From assembly GCA_963717385.1 (NCBI GenBank), contig CAVQWE010000003.1:430634-494633 (forward strand): DNA of 64,000 nt, in the 5' to 3' direction. The first letter of the stretch is position 1. Every line of letters begins with the position of its first letter. The translations under genes were made by a program, and so were the position numbers. The notes below the pieces were generated by a model. That model searched no databases. It was given only the letters and a program-made list of their open reading frames with translations, and had not been told where the DNA came from. The DNA is from Sva-07 sp963717385. GTDB taxonomy: Bacteria; Actinomycetota; Acidimicrobiia; Acidimicrobiales; Ilumatobacteraceae. Below, piece after piece: positions 54,884-63,225 of the stretch.

Positions 54884-55030
54884 TGCGCCAGTCGTGGACG
54901 CTGCAGGGCGAGTTGGGCTCGGCGCCGTGCCAAACATCGAACGGGGTGCGCAACGGTGCTGTACTCGTGCACGTTGACACATCGACGTGTGATGGCGATG
55001 GATCGAGGCGGTAACGTCTTTGTTCGTTCT

Positions 55031-55103
55031 TCCGGGATAGCTCAGCTGGCAGAGCAGGGACTGTTAATGCATCTTGTCGCAGGTTCGAGCCCTGCTCCCG
55101 GAG
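55031..55103 (+). tRNA. tRNA-Asn-like (anticodon GTT) with mispaired anticodon stem
   Basis: The acceptor TCCGGGA/TCCCGGA, D-arm GCTC/GAGC and T-arm GCAGG-TTCGAGC-CCTGC pair fully. The loop CTGTTAA gives anticodon GTT. The anticodon stem does not pair: only five bases (AGGGA) lie between the D-arm and that loop where six are expected, and TGCAT faces them. Total length is still 73. The gene may have a sequence error here or be decayed. A terminator follows at 55111. CCA is not encoded. Confidence 0.75.
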
Positions 55104-55110
55104 CACAGGA

Positions 55111-55146
55111 GACGGACCCTCGAGCGATCGGGGGTCCGTTTCTCGT
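55111..55146 (+). terminator. Intrinsic terminator after tRNA-Asn
   Basis: ACGGACCC (55112-55119) pairs with GGGTCCGT (55132-55139) around a 12-base loop and is followed by TTCTCGTT. It is 8 bp past the tRNA end. Confidence 0.7.
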
Positions 55147-55241
55147 TCTCGGAGAACATGACCTCTGTCCGTGGACGGACCCGATGGTTTCTGAGATCGT
55201 GGGTGTAAGCGGGGAACACCCACGAACAGGAGGACAGAGCC

Positions 55242-55991
55242 ATGTCGATGTCATTGGATGGAGCGGTTGCGATCGTCACCGGAGCAGCACGGGGAATGGG
55301 CGCCGAACACGTCCGAGGCCTCGCTCGCGCTGGCGCAAAGGTGGTGGCGACCGACGTGCTCGATGCCCAAGGCCAGGCCCTCGCCGACGAACTCGGCGAC
55401 TCGGTGATGTACCGCCACCTCGACGTCACCGATGCCGATGGGTGGGAGACGGTGGTCGCTCAGGCCGAAGAGGCCTGGGGGCCAGTGAAGGTGCTGGTCA
55501 ACAACGCTGGCATCGTGGTTTTCAGTCCGATCGAGACACTCGCCCCGAGCGAGTGGCAGCGGGCGATCGACATCAACCTCACCGGGGTGTTCCTCGGGAT
55601 GCATGCGGTGGTGCCGTCGATGAAGCAGGCGAACGGGGGTGCGATCGTCAACATCTCGTCCACGGCAGGGTTGCAGGGATACGCCAACCTCGGCGCCTAC
55701 GTGGCGAGCAAGTGGGGAGTGCGTGGCCTCACGAAAACTGCGGCGATCGAGCTCGGCCCGGACAACATCCGCGTCAACTCGATCCACCCGGGGCCGATTC
55801 GCACACCGATGACCGACGGCCTCGACCTGGCGATGGTGGCAACGCAGCCCATCGCTCGGATCGGCGAGCCCGAAGAGGTCACGGCCATGTTGCTGTTCAT
55901 CTTGCAGGAAGCCACGTACTCGACTGGACACGAGTTCGTCATCGACGGCGGCACCGTCGTCGGCCAGACCGTCACCATGCCCGACGACTGA
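55242..55991 (+). CDS. Short-chain dehydrogenase/reductase
   Basis: A 249-residue classical SDR. The cofactor loop is VTGAARGMGAEHV (about residues 13-25), with Asp at the end of the second strand (ATDV) favouring NAD(H). NNAG is at about 87, the catalytic Ser in VNISSTAG, and YVASK is the Tyr/Lys pair. It resembles the 3-alpha/20-beta-hydroxysteroid dehydrogenase group of actinobacteria, but substrate cannot be fixed. A strong AGGAGG lies 10 bases before ATG 55242. Confidence 0.92.
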   Translation: MSMSLDGAVAIVTGAARGMGAEHVRGLARAGAKVVATDVLDAQGQALADELGDSVMYRHLDVTDADGWETVVAQAEEAWGPVKVLVNNAGIVVFSPIETLAPSEWQRAIDINLTGVFLGMHAVVPSMKQANGGAIVNISSTAGLQGYANLGAYVASKWGVRGLTKTAAIELGPDNIRVNSIHPGPIRTPMTDGLDLAMVATQPIARIGEPEEVTAMLLFILQEATYSTGHEFVIDGGTVVGQTVTMPDD

Positions 55992-56034
55992 GAGCCCCAC
56001 GCAGTCGGTCTCGGTCGGTGTGCCACACTGCGGG

Positions 56035-56505
56035 ATGCCCTCCACTGTGCCCAACCTCACCGGCTCGGCCTCGATCACGATCGATCGACCGGTCGCCGAC
56101 GTGTTCGATGCAATCACGGACATCACGCGAATGGGGGAGTGGAGCCCCGAATGTGTGGCATGCCGGTGGGCCGACGGAGTCGACGGCCCCAGCGTTGGTG
56201 CGGTGTTCAGCGGCGACAACGTGGCCAAGGTCGGCCCGCTCACGCTCAAGCGGTGGACGACGTCGTCGGAGGTCACGGCCTATGAGCCGGCGACGGTGTT
56301 CGAGTTCGTCGCTGAGGGCTACTCGACATGGCGCTACGACTTCGAGGCTCGTGACGGCTCGACCGTGGTCACCGAATCGTTCTCGTTTGCGCCCCCTACC
56401 GGCGCGAAGAAATTTCTCTACGAGACCGTGATGCGTCGGTCCGCGAGCATGGTCAAAGGGATGGACGCCACGCTCGGACGTCTCAAGACCGCACTCGAAG
56501 CCTGA
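56035..56505 (+). CDS. SRPBCC-fold protein
   Basis: A 156-residue START-like protein beginning PNLTGSASITIDRPVADVFDAITDITRMGEWSP, the usual first strand and helix of the fold, and ending with a long helix (VMRRSASMVKGMDATLGRLKTAL). It probably binds a hydrophobic ligand. GTG 56020 is in frame upstream, but ATG 56035 fits the family start better. It lies 43 bp behind the SDR gene and may form an operon with it. Confidence 0.78.
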   Translation: MPSTVPNLTGSASITIDRPVADVFDAITDITRMGEWSPECVACRWADGVDGPSVGAVFSGDNVAKVGPLTLKRWTTSSEVTAYEPATVFEFVAEGYSTWRYDFEARDGSTVVTESFSFAPPTGAKKFLYETVMRRSASMVKGMDATLGRLKTALEA

Positions 56506-56529
56506 GCGGTCACGTCCCCGGGTGTTGCA

Positions 56530-56935
56530 TCAACGGGGCCGGTGTTGGGTGCCGTCTCCGGCGGTGATGAACAACGCCGACACACGACTGGCGACATCTG
56601 CGGTGTGCCAGACACCCGGATCGTTGATGACGTACTCGCCAGCGTCCAGGCTCACCGTGCGGTGCTCGCCGTCGGGAGTCTCCTGGTGCAGCGTCATCGA
56701 TCCGACGAGGCACACGACGACCTCGCTGCCGGTCGGGTGCATCTCCCATGAATCCCAGTCCGCATCGAACTGATGGGTGGTGACGAGGCGCCCTTCGGCT
56801 CCGTCGGCGGCGTGGCGGGCGCTGTAGCTGGCCGTACCACTCCATCTCACCGGTGAACTCCGGTTCGATCTCGGCGGTCGCTCCGAGCCCGAGGTGGATC
56901 GGATGTTCGCTCAGTCGGGTCGGGTTGGTAGCCAT
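56530..56935 (-). CDS. Cupin-domain protein (one frameshift)
   Basis: A single-domain cupin of about 134 residues. From ATG 56935 it reads NPTRLSEHPIHLGLGATAEIEPEFTGEMEWYG; after a break near 56830 a second frame gives EGRLVTTHQFDADWDSWEMHPTGSEVVVCL (first cupin motif, with one His and Glu) and GEYVINDPGVWHTADV (second motif). The span is one base too long for one frame. Cupins of this kind may bind a metal; function unknown. Confidence 0.7.
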
Positions 56936-56980
56936 GGCCACAGTGTTGCCGATCGCTAGGTTGGGCGGTCACCCGGTCTC

Positions 56981-57054
56981 GGGGCGGTAGCTCAGTCGGT
57001 TAGAGCAGCGGACTCATAATCCGTGGGTCGTGGGTTCGAGCCCCACCCGCCCCA
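56981..57054 (+). tRNA. tRNA-Met (anticodon CAT)
   Basis: The acceptor GGGGCGG/CCGCCCC, D-arm, anticodon stem GCGGA/TCCGT (one G-T), and T-arm GTGGG-TTCGAGC-CCCAC all fold. The anticodon CAT is at 57015-57017. CCA is encoded at 57055-57057. The paired first acceptor base makes an elongator, not an initiator; a lysidine-type Ile2 cannot be excluded by eye. Its 3' part is repeated at 58886-58931. Confidence 0.93.
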
Positions 57055-57057
57055 CCA
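57012..57057 (+). repeat. Direct repeat, left copy (tRNA-Met 3' part, att-like)
   Basis: These 46 bp, from the anticodon loop through CCA, recur at 58886-58931 with a single mismatch (A57018/G58892). A tRNA 3' end repeated this way is typical of an attachment site left by tRNA-targeted integration. Confidence 0.8.
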
Positions 57058-57124
57058 TCATCTAGCAGGGATGATGTGGATCTCAGCCGACATGAACTCG
57101 ACGAAATCTCTGGAAATCCAACAT

Positions 57125-57550
57125 TCATCGAACGAGCCGAACTGTTGGCGTGCCGGTAGTCGGAAACACGCTGCGACAAATCATTGTTCGGAAGAGAGCG
57201 TGCAGGACATGCGGGGTTGGTTCGTTCTCGCGGCGGAGGTGTATGGGTTCTTCCCCTTCGGGAGGCGGACCGCTCGGCGCAGTTGCACGGTTGGCTTCGA
57301 CAGCCGCGGCGACCATGGTGCGCGCCCACTCGGGGTCTCGCTCTGACTTGACCGAGAGCTCGTTCCAATCCGACTGATGCGTAGCGAGACCCTCGGGTCG
57401 ACCTTGAGCGCCAGGCGTTGACTGCGAATCTGAGACCTCCTCAGCCGGACATCGAGCGCCCCGCGGCTTCGTCCTTGTTGTCGTGGGGTCATCGTCGTCA
57501 GCGACCTGTCGGACGCGGTCAGGTGCGGAAAGGCGGATCGAGGACGTCAC
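57125..57550 (-). CDS. Uncertain 141-aa hypothetical frame
   Basis: A frame with ATG 57550 overlapping the phosphatase 3' end by 32 bp. Its middle (DPEWARTMVAAAVEANRATA) looks protein-like, but the N-terminus is Arg/Pro-rich and no family is recognised. Apart from this frame, the 460-bp stretch 57058-57518 holds nothing I can identify. Confidence 0.25.
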   Translation of the reverse strand: MTSSIRLSAPDRVRQVADDDDPTTTRTKPRGARCPAEEVSDSQSTPGAQGRPEGLATHQSDWNELSVKSERDPEWARTMVAAAVEANRATAPSGPPPEGEEPIHLRRENEPTPHVLHALFRTMICRSVFPTTGTPTVRLVR

Positions 57551-58126
57551 CGACGCGGTGATTCAGCGCCCGGATCACCCGGTCCTCGCGGTGCTGGCCC
57601 AACAGACTGACCGTTGCTGTCGCCAGCGCGAACCGGCGACCCTCGACCGCAGGGAGCCCGCACCATCTGGCGATGAGGATTGCGAGGAGGTGGCCGTGCG
57701 CGAACACCACACCGTTGCCGTCGGTAATGTCCCGATCGAACCGCTCCAGGAAATGGTCGGCGCGTCGACCGACAGCGTCGACCGATTCGCCACCGAGGAT
57801 CGGATGGGTCCAGACCGACCAGTCCGGCACACGCTCGCGCGTTTGCGGGGTGGATTCGCCCTCGTAGTCGCCGTAGTCCCACTCGACCAGATCGTGGTCG
57901 ATCGTCACGCCGCAGGCAGGGTCGACGAGCTCCGCCGTCTCGCGGGCACGCCGGAGCGGGCTCGTGTCACGCGCTTGAGGCGCCATCCATCCAGGGTTCG
58001 TGCGGCTGCTCGTGCCTCGTCGCGGCCGACGTCGGTGAGTGCGATGTCGGTCCGGCCGGTGTGCAGCCCGGTGCGCGACCACTCCGTCTGGCCGTGTCGG
58101 ATCACCAGGAGTTGACGTGTCTCCAC
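57519..58126 (-). CDS. Histidine phosphatase family protein (one frameshift)
   Basis: A phosphoglycerate-mutase-like phosphatase of about 202 residues. The catalytic RHG is in VIRHGQTEWSRTGLHTGRTD (about residues 9-28). After a break near 57970-57985 the second frame gives SPLRRARETAEL, DLVEWDYGDYEGEST and the second catalytic His in VVFAHGHLLAIL. Start GTG 58126. The substrate of this group (small phosphoesters) is not predictable. It is the only gene in the tRNA-bounded element that looks near-intact. Confidence 0.75.
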
Positions 58127-58418
58127 CCCACCATCCTCGCAGGCTGCCTGTCCGGCCATCGTGGTCAGGCCCAAGTGCAGTGCTCGATAATCGCGGCCCT
58201 GACGGCGGCTTCCTCAAACCTCCGCGGGAGCTTGCGATCGCTGACCAATCGATGCGGGCCACCCACATCGCCGGCGTCGCCGTCGTGACCCGAGGTCCGC
58301 CGCCGTTGGTCGACTCGGTATTGCCCTTGCTGATCCGAGACCGGTGATCCGGCCTCGCGGTCGAAGCCAACTTCGGGCTGAGCTGGCGTGGGTACGCTGT
58401 TCATGGAAGCCCGTTCTG

Positions 58419-58558
58419 TCGGTCGCTGCGAAAGCGCTCGGGATCTCGCAGGGGATCGTCCGCCAACAGATGGGCGACGGCTCGACACGCCCGACAAGGT
58501 GATTGCGTTCCTCGACGAGATCAACGCGAAGCGCACCTCAGCTGCGGCTCGTGGCTGA
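58419..58558 (+). pseudogene. Fragment with AAKALGIS helix motif
   Basis: Two short frames, broken near 58485-58495, read LSVAAKALGISQGIVRQQMGDGST and then DKVIAFLDEINAKRTSAAARG. The AAKALGI pattern is common in helical repeats of actinobacterial proteins. No start codon or whole domain is present, so it is called a remnant; its stop overlaps the next remnant. Confidence 0.4.
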
Positions 58559-58830
58559 CTGGTCGAGCGACCAATTCGATCCTGATCGGGTCTTCGAGAC
58601 GCTCGACCGACACGGCGTGGAGTATCTGCTCGTGGATGACCGACGCAGGACCGCTGGACCTCCTCGTCGAGCTGCGCGATCGCGATGGCGGGCGACACGA
58701 TTTCGTCGACCTCTCGGCGCGTGCGGTGGGCGAGCTGATCGAGCGCCCGCCGGCGAGAAAGTGCAACGATCCATCCAACAAACACGGCACTACGCACCGC
58801 TACCGAATGGCACCAGACGATCCGCGGCCG
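58551..58830 (+). pseudogene. Nucleotidyltransferase (AbiEii/MNT-like) remnant with internal deletion
   Basis: GTG 58551 opens with ADWSSDQFDPDRVFETLDRHGVEYLLV, the usual first helix and strand of a small actinobacterial nucleotidyltransferase. The next residues (WMTDAGPLDLLVELRDRDGG, other frame) belong to a part that normally lies some 60 residues later, so the GGxxA...D-x-D catalytic core is gone. A last trace (KVQRSIQQTRHYAPLP) resembles the SKxxANRPKDxxALP ending. Intact relatives may act as toxins in toxin-antitoxin pairs; this copy cannot. Confidence 0.6.
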
Positions 58831-58885
58831 GGAAGACACCCTGCTAGATGGCACGATTTGGTGCCGGGCGGACGGCGCCGAGGCG

Positions 58886-58931
58886 ACTCATGATCCGTGG
58901 GTCGTGGGTTCGAGCCCCACCCGCCCCACCA
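58886..58931 (+). repeat. Direct repeat, right copy (tRNA-Met 3' part, att-like)
   Basis: This copy runs from the anticodon loop (ACTCATGATCCG) through the T-arm and the CCA of tRNA-Met, 1874 bp after the left copy. The 5' half of the tRNA is absent, so it is not a functional tRNA. Confidence 0.8.
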
Positions 58932-59004
58932 CCATCGACTGAACCTACTGGGGTGTGACCCGTCGAATGCCTGCGGAGACCAGCGTGGCAGACTGCGGCG
59001 ACGT

Positions 59005-60677
59005 ATGAGCGTTGATGATGGGAGCAGAGCCCGGACCGGCCTGGCATCGACACTTCGCAACGGTGGGCTCGAAAGCTCTACGGCGCCGAGGTCGTGTCGG
59101 GCATCGGCGACGGCATCTTGTGGGTTTCTCTCGTCGTGTTTCTGTCCGATCAACCGAGATTCGGGCTGTGGCTGACGCTCGCCGTCGTCGCTCGTCTCGC
59201 CCCGCGGGCGTTCCTCAGCCTCCCGGCCGGATCCCTGGTCGACCGCAGCAGCGTGCGGTTGCTGGTGGTCTCGACCGAGTTCTCACGGGCGGTGATCCTG
59301 GCCGTAGTGGCCGTCGTGGTCGCGCTCGATGGTCCGCCTGTCGTCGTGCTCGTTCTCATCTCGCTCTCCTACGTCGTTGCCGCTCCGATTCGACCGGCGC
59401 TCTCATCGATCGTTCCGGGTGTCGCCGGGGAGCGCCACCTCGCCGGGGCGAACGCGGTCCTGAGCACCCTGCGTCAGATCATGACCTTCGTCGGTCCGCT
59501 GGTGGCTGTCCCCGTCGCCGCGTCGTCGCCGGCGCTGGGACTCGGCCTGAACGCGGTGTCGCTCGCCATCTCCGCTACGTTGCTGGCGGCGGTTCGAGGG
59601 ATCCCCGACCGGTCGAAGCGTGTCCGATCCGACCGGACCCGCCCGAGCGGCGGAGCGAATCCGCTCGCGGCATCGATCGACGGGATTCGTGCAATGCGTT
59701 CGATCCGGGTGTTGACACCGCTCGTGGCACTCATCGGTGTCGTGAGCTTCGCGCGCGGTGCCGAGATGATCCTCTACGTCTACGTGGTGCGCGACCAGTT
59801 GGGTGTTGACGTCGAACAAGTCGGTGTGTTGAGCGGGGCGGTGGGTCTCGGAGCGTTGCTCGCCATGCCGATCGCCGCTCGGTCGGCCGACTCCGTGAGC
59901 CCGGTCCGTCCGATCGTGTTCGCGCTCCTCGTCACCGCTGTGCCGACTGCGATGCTCGCCGTCATCACGACCACGTTCGCGGCGAGCGCCGTGCTGGTGA
60001 TGGTCGGGGTCGGGATGGTCGTGTTCGAAGTGGTGGTCGTCGTGACCGTTCAACGAATCACTCCGCCGTCGGCGCTCGGACGTGTGTTCGGCGCGATCAA
60101 CGGCGCTTCGAACACCGGCAAGCTGCTGGGAGCGTTGGTGGCGCCTGGGCTCGTTGTAGCCCTCGGCGTCGAAGGTGCACTGATCGTCGTCGCGTCCGTG
60201 GTTGCTGTCGTTGGCGCTGCGGTGGTCTGGCCGCTGGTCACGATCGGTCGGTTGTCTGCCAGCCGGCAGCGCGAACTGTCACCGCTGGTGGACGTGCTCC
60301 GCGGTTTGGCGATCTTCGAGGGTGCGTCCGGACCTTCCCTCGACCGCATCGCCGGCGAGATGGTCGAGCGTGACCTCCCGGCCGGCGTGGTGGTGATCGC
60401 GCAGGGCGAGCCGGCCGACGATCTCTATGTGTCGAGGGTGGGGGAGTTGGTCGCCACCCGCGACGGGGTCGAGGTCGGCGCTGTGGGTGCGGACGATTGG
60501 TTCGGCGAGATCGGGTTGATCGAGGAGCGGGCCCGGACGGCCACCGTCACGACGGTCGAACCGACGACGGTGTGGCAGATCCCCGGCGAGGTGTTCCTCG
60601 ACGCCCTCGACGATGCCGGTGCTGCTCCCTCGGCGCTTCTCGAAGCGATGGCCGAACGAATCGCCAGCCATCAGTGA
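59005..60677 (+). CDS. MFS transporter fused to a cyclic-nucleotide-binding domain (one frameshift)
   Basis: Restored length is about 557 residues. From ATG 59005 the N-terminus reads SVDDGSRARTGLASTLRN; a break near 59060 leads to ARKLYGAEVVSGIGDGILWVSLVVF and the twelve-helix MFS_3 body. After the last helix, from about residue 440, a cNMP-binding domain follows: LRGLAIFEGASGPSLDRIAGEM, LPAGVVVIAQGEPADDLYV, WFGEIGLIEERARTATVTTVEPTTVW. The phosphate cassette FGEIGLIEERARTATV keeps Gly, Glu and Arg, so cAMP or cGMP binding is plausible and may gate transport (inference). Without the frameshift, GTG near 59094 would remove the first helix. Confidence 0.82.
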
Positions 60678-60717
60678 TTCGGCCCGGGATCTTCTCCTTC
60701 AGTCGAGTCGTGCGTGG

Positions 60718-61561
60718 TCATTCGCCGGCGCGTGCTGTGCCGTCCGGCGGACGTGTGATCAGGACCGGACACGGGGCCTGGCGGACGACGTCGGTGGCGA
60801 CGCTGCCCATGGTGATGCGTGTGAGCCCGCTGCGGCCGTGAGTTGCGAGAGCGATCAGCGCAGCGGGAAGACGCTCAGCGAACCTGGTGATCGAGCTGCT
60901 CGAATCACCGTGGAGGACTCTGGTTCTCGCATCATGGGCCGAGGTGTGCAGTCGTGTCGCCAGCGCGGCCAGGCGCTCCTTCGCAGCTTCGACTTCTCGG
61001 TTGGGGTGAGGTCGATCAGCAGGCTCTGGGTCCTCGTCGGGCCCCACCACTTCGGTCAACCATGGCTCGAGCCGGAGTCGATCACACCACGTCGCCGCGA
61101 TGGGGATGACGCTGTCGGACAAGGTCGAGCCATCCGAGCACACCAGCAATCGGCCTCGTTCGCCCCGCAAGAGTGTGGTCCTGCAACTCGGACCAACGAG
61201 CACGAGTGGCTGTGTCGATCGACAGACGACCTCGGTCGAGACGCTTCCCAACAGCAGCGGCCCGGATACCGCCCTTTCCGTGGGTGGCCATGCAGAGCAT
61301 CCCGTCGGGTTCCGTCGCGGTGATCGCCAGGATCACCTCCGCCGGATCGCCGCTGCCCACGACTCGAGTCTCGATGTCGACGACCTCGGAGTACAGCGAC
61401 GCGCGATCGTCCAGCTCCTGCTGGGCAGCGTCGATGTCGTCGGGGGTGCAGCTCACGAGCAGCACCCGCGCCTGCTCGAGACGGGCAGCGAGTGAACACG
61501 CCGGCCGAATCGCCCGCTCGGCGAACACCGAGCCATCGAGTGGTACCACGATCGTTGTCAT
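60718..61561 (-). CDS. Two-domain universal stress protein (one frameshift)
   Basis: A tandem UspA protein of about 280 residues. Domain 1 starts TTIVVPLDGSVFAERAI and ends with MATHGKGGIRAA; a break near 61260 leads to LGSVSTEVVCRSTQPLVLVG. Domain 2 holds LLVCSDGSTLSDSVIPIA and the full ATP motif THGRSGLTRITMGSVATDVV (G-2x-G-9x-G-S/T). Tandem UspA proteins bind ATP and in mycobacteria are DosR-regulated in hypoxia. Start ATG 61561. It is convergent with the MFS-cNMP gene. Confidence 0.82.
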
Positions 61562-61810
61562 GATGTTGTGTGCCCCTTCCGATTCAGCGACCTGCTGGGT
61601 GTTCGTCTCGATGACGATCTGCGGTGTAGCGACTGCGCGCTGCCAGCGCGTCGAGAACTCAACGGCTCCGCACGGATGCAGAAACGAACGCCAAGGTTCC
61701 CGTCGCCCAGCCCGCATCGACGAGAACGGCTCCTACACCGAGTATGGCGGCACGAGTATCTCCCGTGTAGGGAAGAACGTCCCGACGGATCGGGCCTCGC
61801 TGTTCGGCTC
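61562..61810. other. Gap upstream of the stress-protein gene
   Basis: These 249 bp follow the lipoprotein gene on the same strand and hold no supported gene. GGGAAGAACGTCCC near 61770-61783 is only partly symmetrical; it is not a clear operator. Confidence 0.3.
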
Positions 61811-62744
61811 TCAGCCGTCGCCGCCTTCCTCGTCGAGAAACCACAGACAGCCTGGCCCGGGCTGGCACCACTGCCCTCCCCACTGCGGTGCCAGCGGCGC
61901 AAGCACTGGCAGCGCGCCCCGTTCCATGACGGTCAGGCTGGGTGGCTCGCCGGACGGCAGGGGACAGCTGGTCTCCGCGAGCACGGGGTCGTCGAGGCCG
62001 ACAACAACCTCGGCTGGGACCGGCCACACCGACGACTCCCGGAGTGCGCACGCCCGGACAAGGGCCTCCTCGTCTCGGCCGACGCGAACTTCCTCCCCGG
62101 TGTCGAGGGTGTACACGATGTCCGTGGCGGTCACCCGGATGCGGCTCACCGGGTTCTGCGTCGGAACCTGGCTCGTTCATGTCGGTGTACTCGCCGATGG
62201 GGTTCCCCACCAGCGTCTCGCCGACCGGCAACTCCAGGCACTGCTCGTCCTCGGCAGCGCACTGCACGATCGGACCACGTTCTTCGGGGTCCCACGGTTT
62301 GATCGCGACCACCGTGGTGCTCTCGTAGCCGCCGGCGTACCAGATCACCGGCTCGCTCACGCTCAACGAGCCCAGGATCAACGGCTCGTCGCCCAGCGCC
62401 AGGACCTGGGTCTCGGCCTTGAACGGGCCCGAGCCCTCACGGTCCGAGATGGCGCGGCGTTCCACCACCGTCCGGGTCGCAGCGGTCTCCCCGTCCAACT
62501 CGAAACTCACCGTGTCGCCCTCGATCCGCACCACCACACGCTCCGAGCCGTCGGCGCTGAGAGCGGCGAATCCGCCCGGGATCGCCTCCGACCCTGCGTC
62601 GGCCCACTGCTCGGTCGTCGGGATCAGGGCGCCATAGGTTCCGTCGTCCACTGCATGCAGGTACGGCCCCCCGCAACTGGCAGCGCCCACCAGCAGCGCT
62701 GCGGCTGCTCCACATGTCAACCATGTTGGTTTCACGGGCGGCAC
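61811..62744 (-). CDS. Hypothetical lipoprotein (one frameshift)
   Basis: An exported protein of about 310 residues. The N-terminus KPTWLTCGAAAALLVGAASCGG is a signal with a lipobox-like AASC, so Cys 24 is the probable lipidated residue, though the -3 position is Ala. The first frame holds ESTTVVAIKPWDPEERGPIV and CAAEDEQCLELPVGETLVG; a break near 62155 leads to RIRVTATDIVYTLDTGEEVRVGRDE and the stop at 61811. It has several Cys pairs that could form disulphides outside the membrane. No family recognised. A palindrome lies 25 bp upstream. Confidence 0.65.
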
Positions 62745-62768
62745 CTCCTCGCGATCGACCGTCTGATG

Positions 62769-62782
62769 CGGGACAGGTCCCG
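62769..62782. promoter_or_regulatory. Palindrome CGGGACAGGTCCCG upstream of lipoprotein gene
   Basis: A perfect 14-bp inverted repeat, 25 bp before the lipoprotein start and 34 bp after the DUF1876 stop. The half-sites GGGAC/GTCCC are those of the mycobacterial DosR box, but the spacer is 2 rather than 4 bases, so identity with a DosR box is not claimed. Confidence 0.4.
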
Positions 62783-62815
62783 TTGCTCAGGCGAATGGCA
62801 GTCTCGGCGGGCGGA

Positions 62816-63076
62816 TCAGGCGCTTGTCGGCGGGTACGACTCGATCATCGCCCACGCGTCGTCGGTCAGGTGCCTGGCCAGGTCGTGCAGCGCTCGCGCT
62901 GCGGCCAGCTCCTCTCCCACCTGGGGCATCGCAGGGTCGCTGGGATTGCGACGGGACCGTCCGTGGCCGGACAGCGACCGATCACCAGCGTCGAGGTGCA
63001 CGACCATGTCGCAATGGTCGTTGTCTTCACGGGTCTCGAACCTGAGGGTCCAAGCATGTGGTTGAAAGCTCTCCAT
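62816..63076 (-). CDS. DUF1876 domain protein (Rv1738/Rv2632c-like)
   Basis: An 86-residue protein of the DUF1876 family: HAWTLRFETREDNDHCDMVVHLDAGDRSLSGHGRSRRNPSDPAMPQVGEELAAARALHDLARHL, with the alternating strands then a helix of the dsRBD-like fold. M. tuberculosis Rv1738, a small dimer of this family strongly induced by hypoxia under DosR, has been proposed to be related in fold to ribosome-hibernation factors. ATG 63076. It stands back-to-back with the DUF1918-CBS operon across about 150 bp that should hold both promoters. Confidence 0.85.
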   Translation of the reverse strand: MESFQPHAWTLRFETREDNDHCDMVVHLDAGDRSLSGHGRSRRNPSDPAMPQVGEELAAARALHDLARHLTDDAWAMIESYPPTSA

Positions 63077-63225
63077 GGCTCCAGCTTCGAACGATCGTCC
63101 TCCAGCGACCAGGGCCGGACGTCACCGAGTTCGCGCGGGCCGAGGACGTTGGCCCCTACCCCATCCGGTGGGCCCCTGAGACGATCGAACTCGAAGTATC
63201 GATCACCCTGAAAGGGGGGCTGCAC

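Larger units (their letters stand above)
57012..58931. mobile_element. Decayed 1.9-kb element integrated at tRNA-Met
   Basis: The segment between the two tRNA-Met repeats holds a poor open frame (57125-57550), a histidine-phosphatase gene, and remnants of two plus-strand genes, one a nucleotidyltransferase with its core deleted. There is no integrase. It is best read as the remainder of a larger tRNA-targeted island after deletion; that history is inference. Confidence 0.6.

Noticed and set aside
57483..58115. Plus-strand frame inside the tRNA-bounded element
   Set aside because: It is opposite the histidine phosphatase, whose catalytic motifs are clear.
61770..61783. GGGAAGAACGTCCC as a DosR box
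   Set aside because: Length fits, but only four of seven base pairs are symmetrical; too weak without a motif model.
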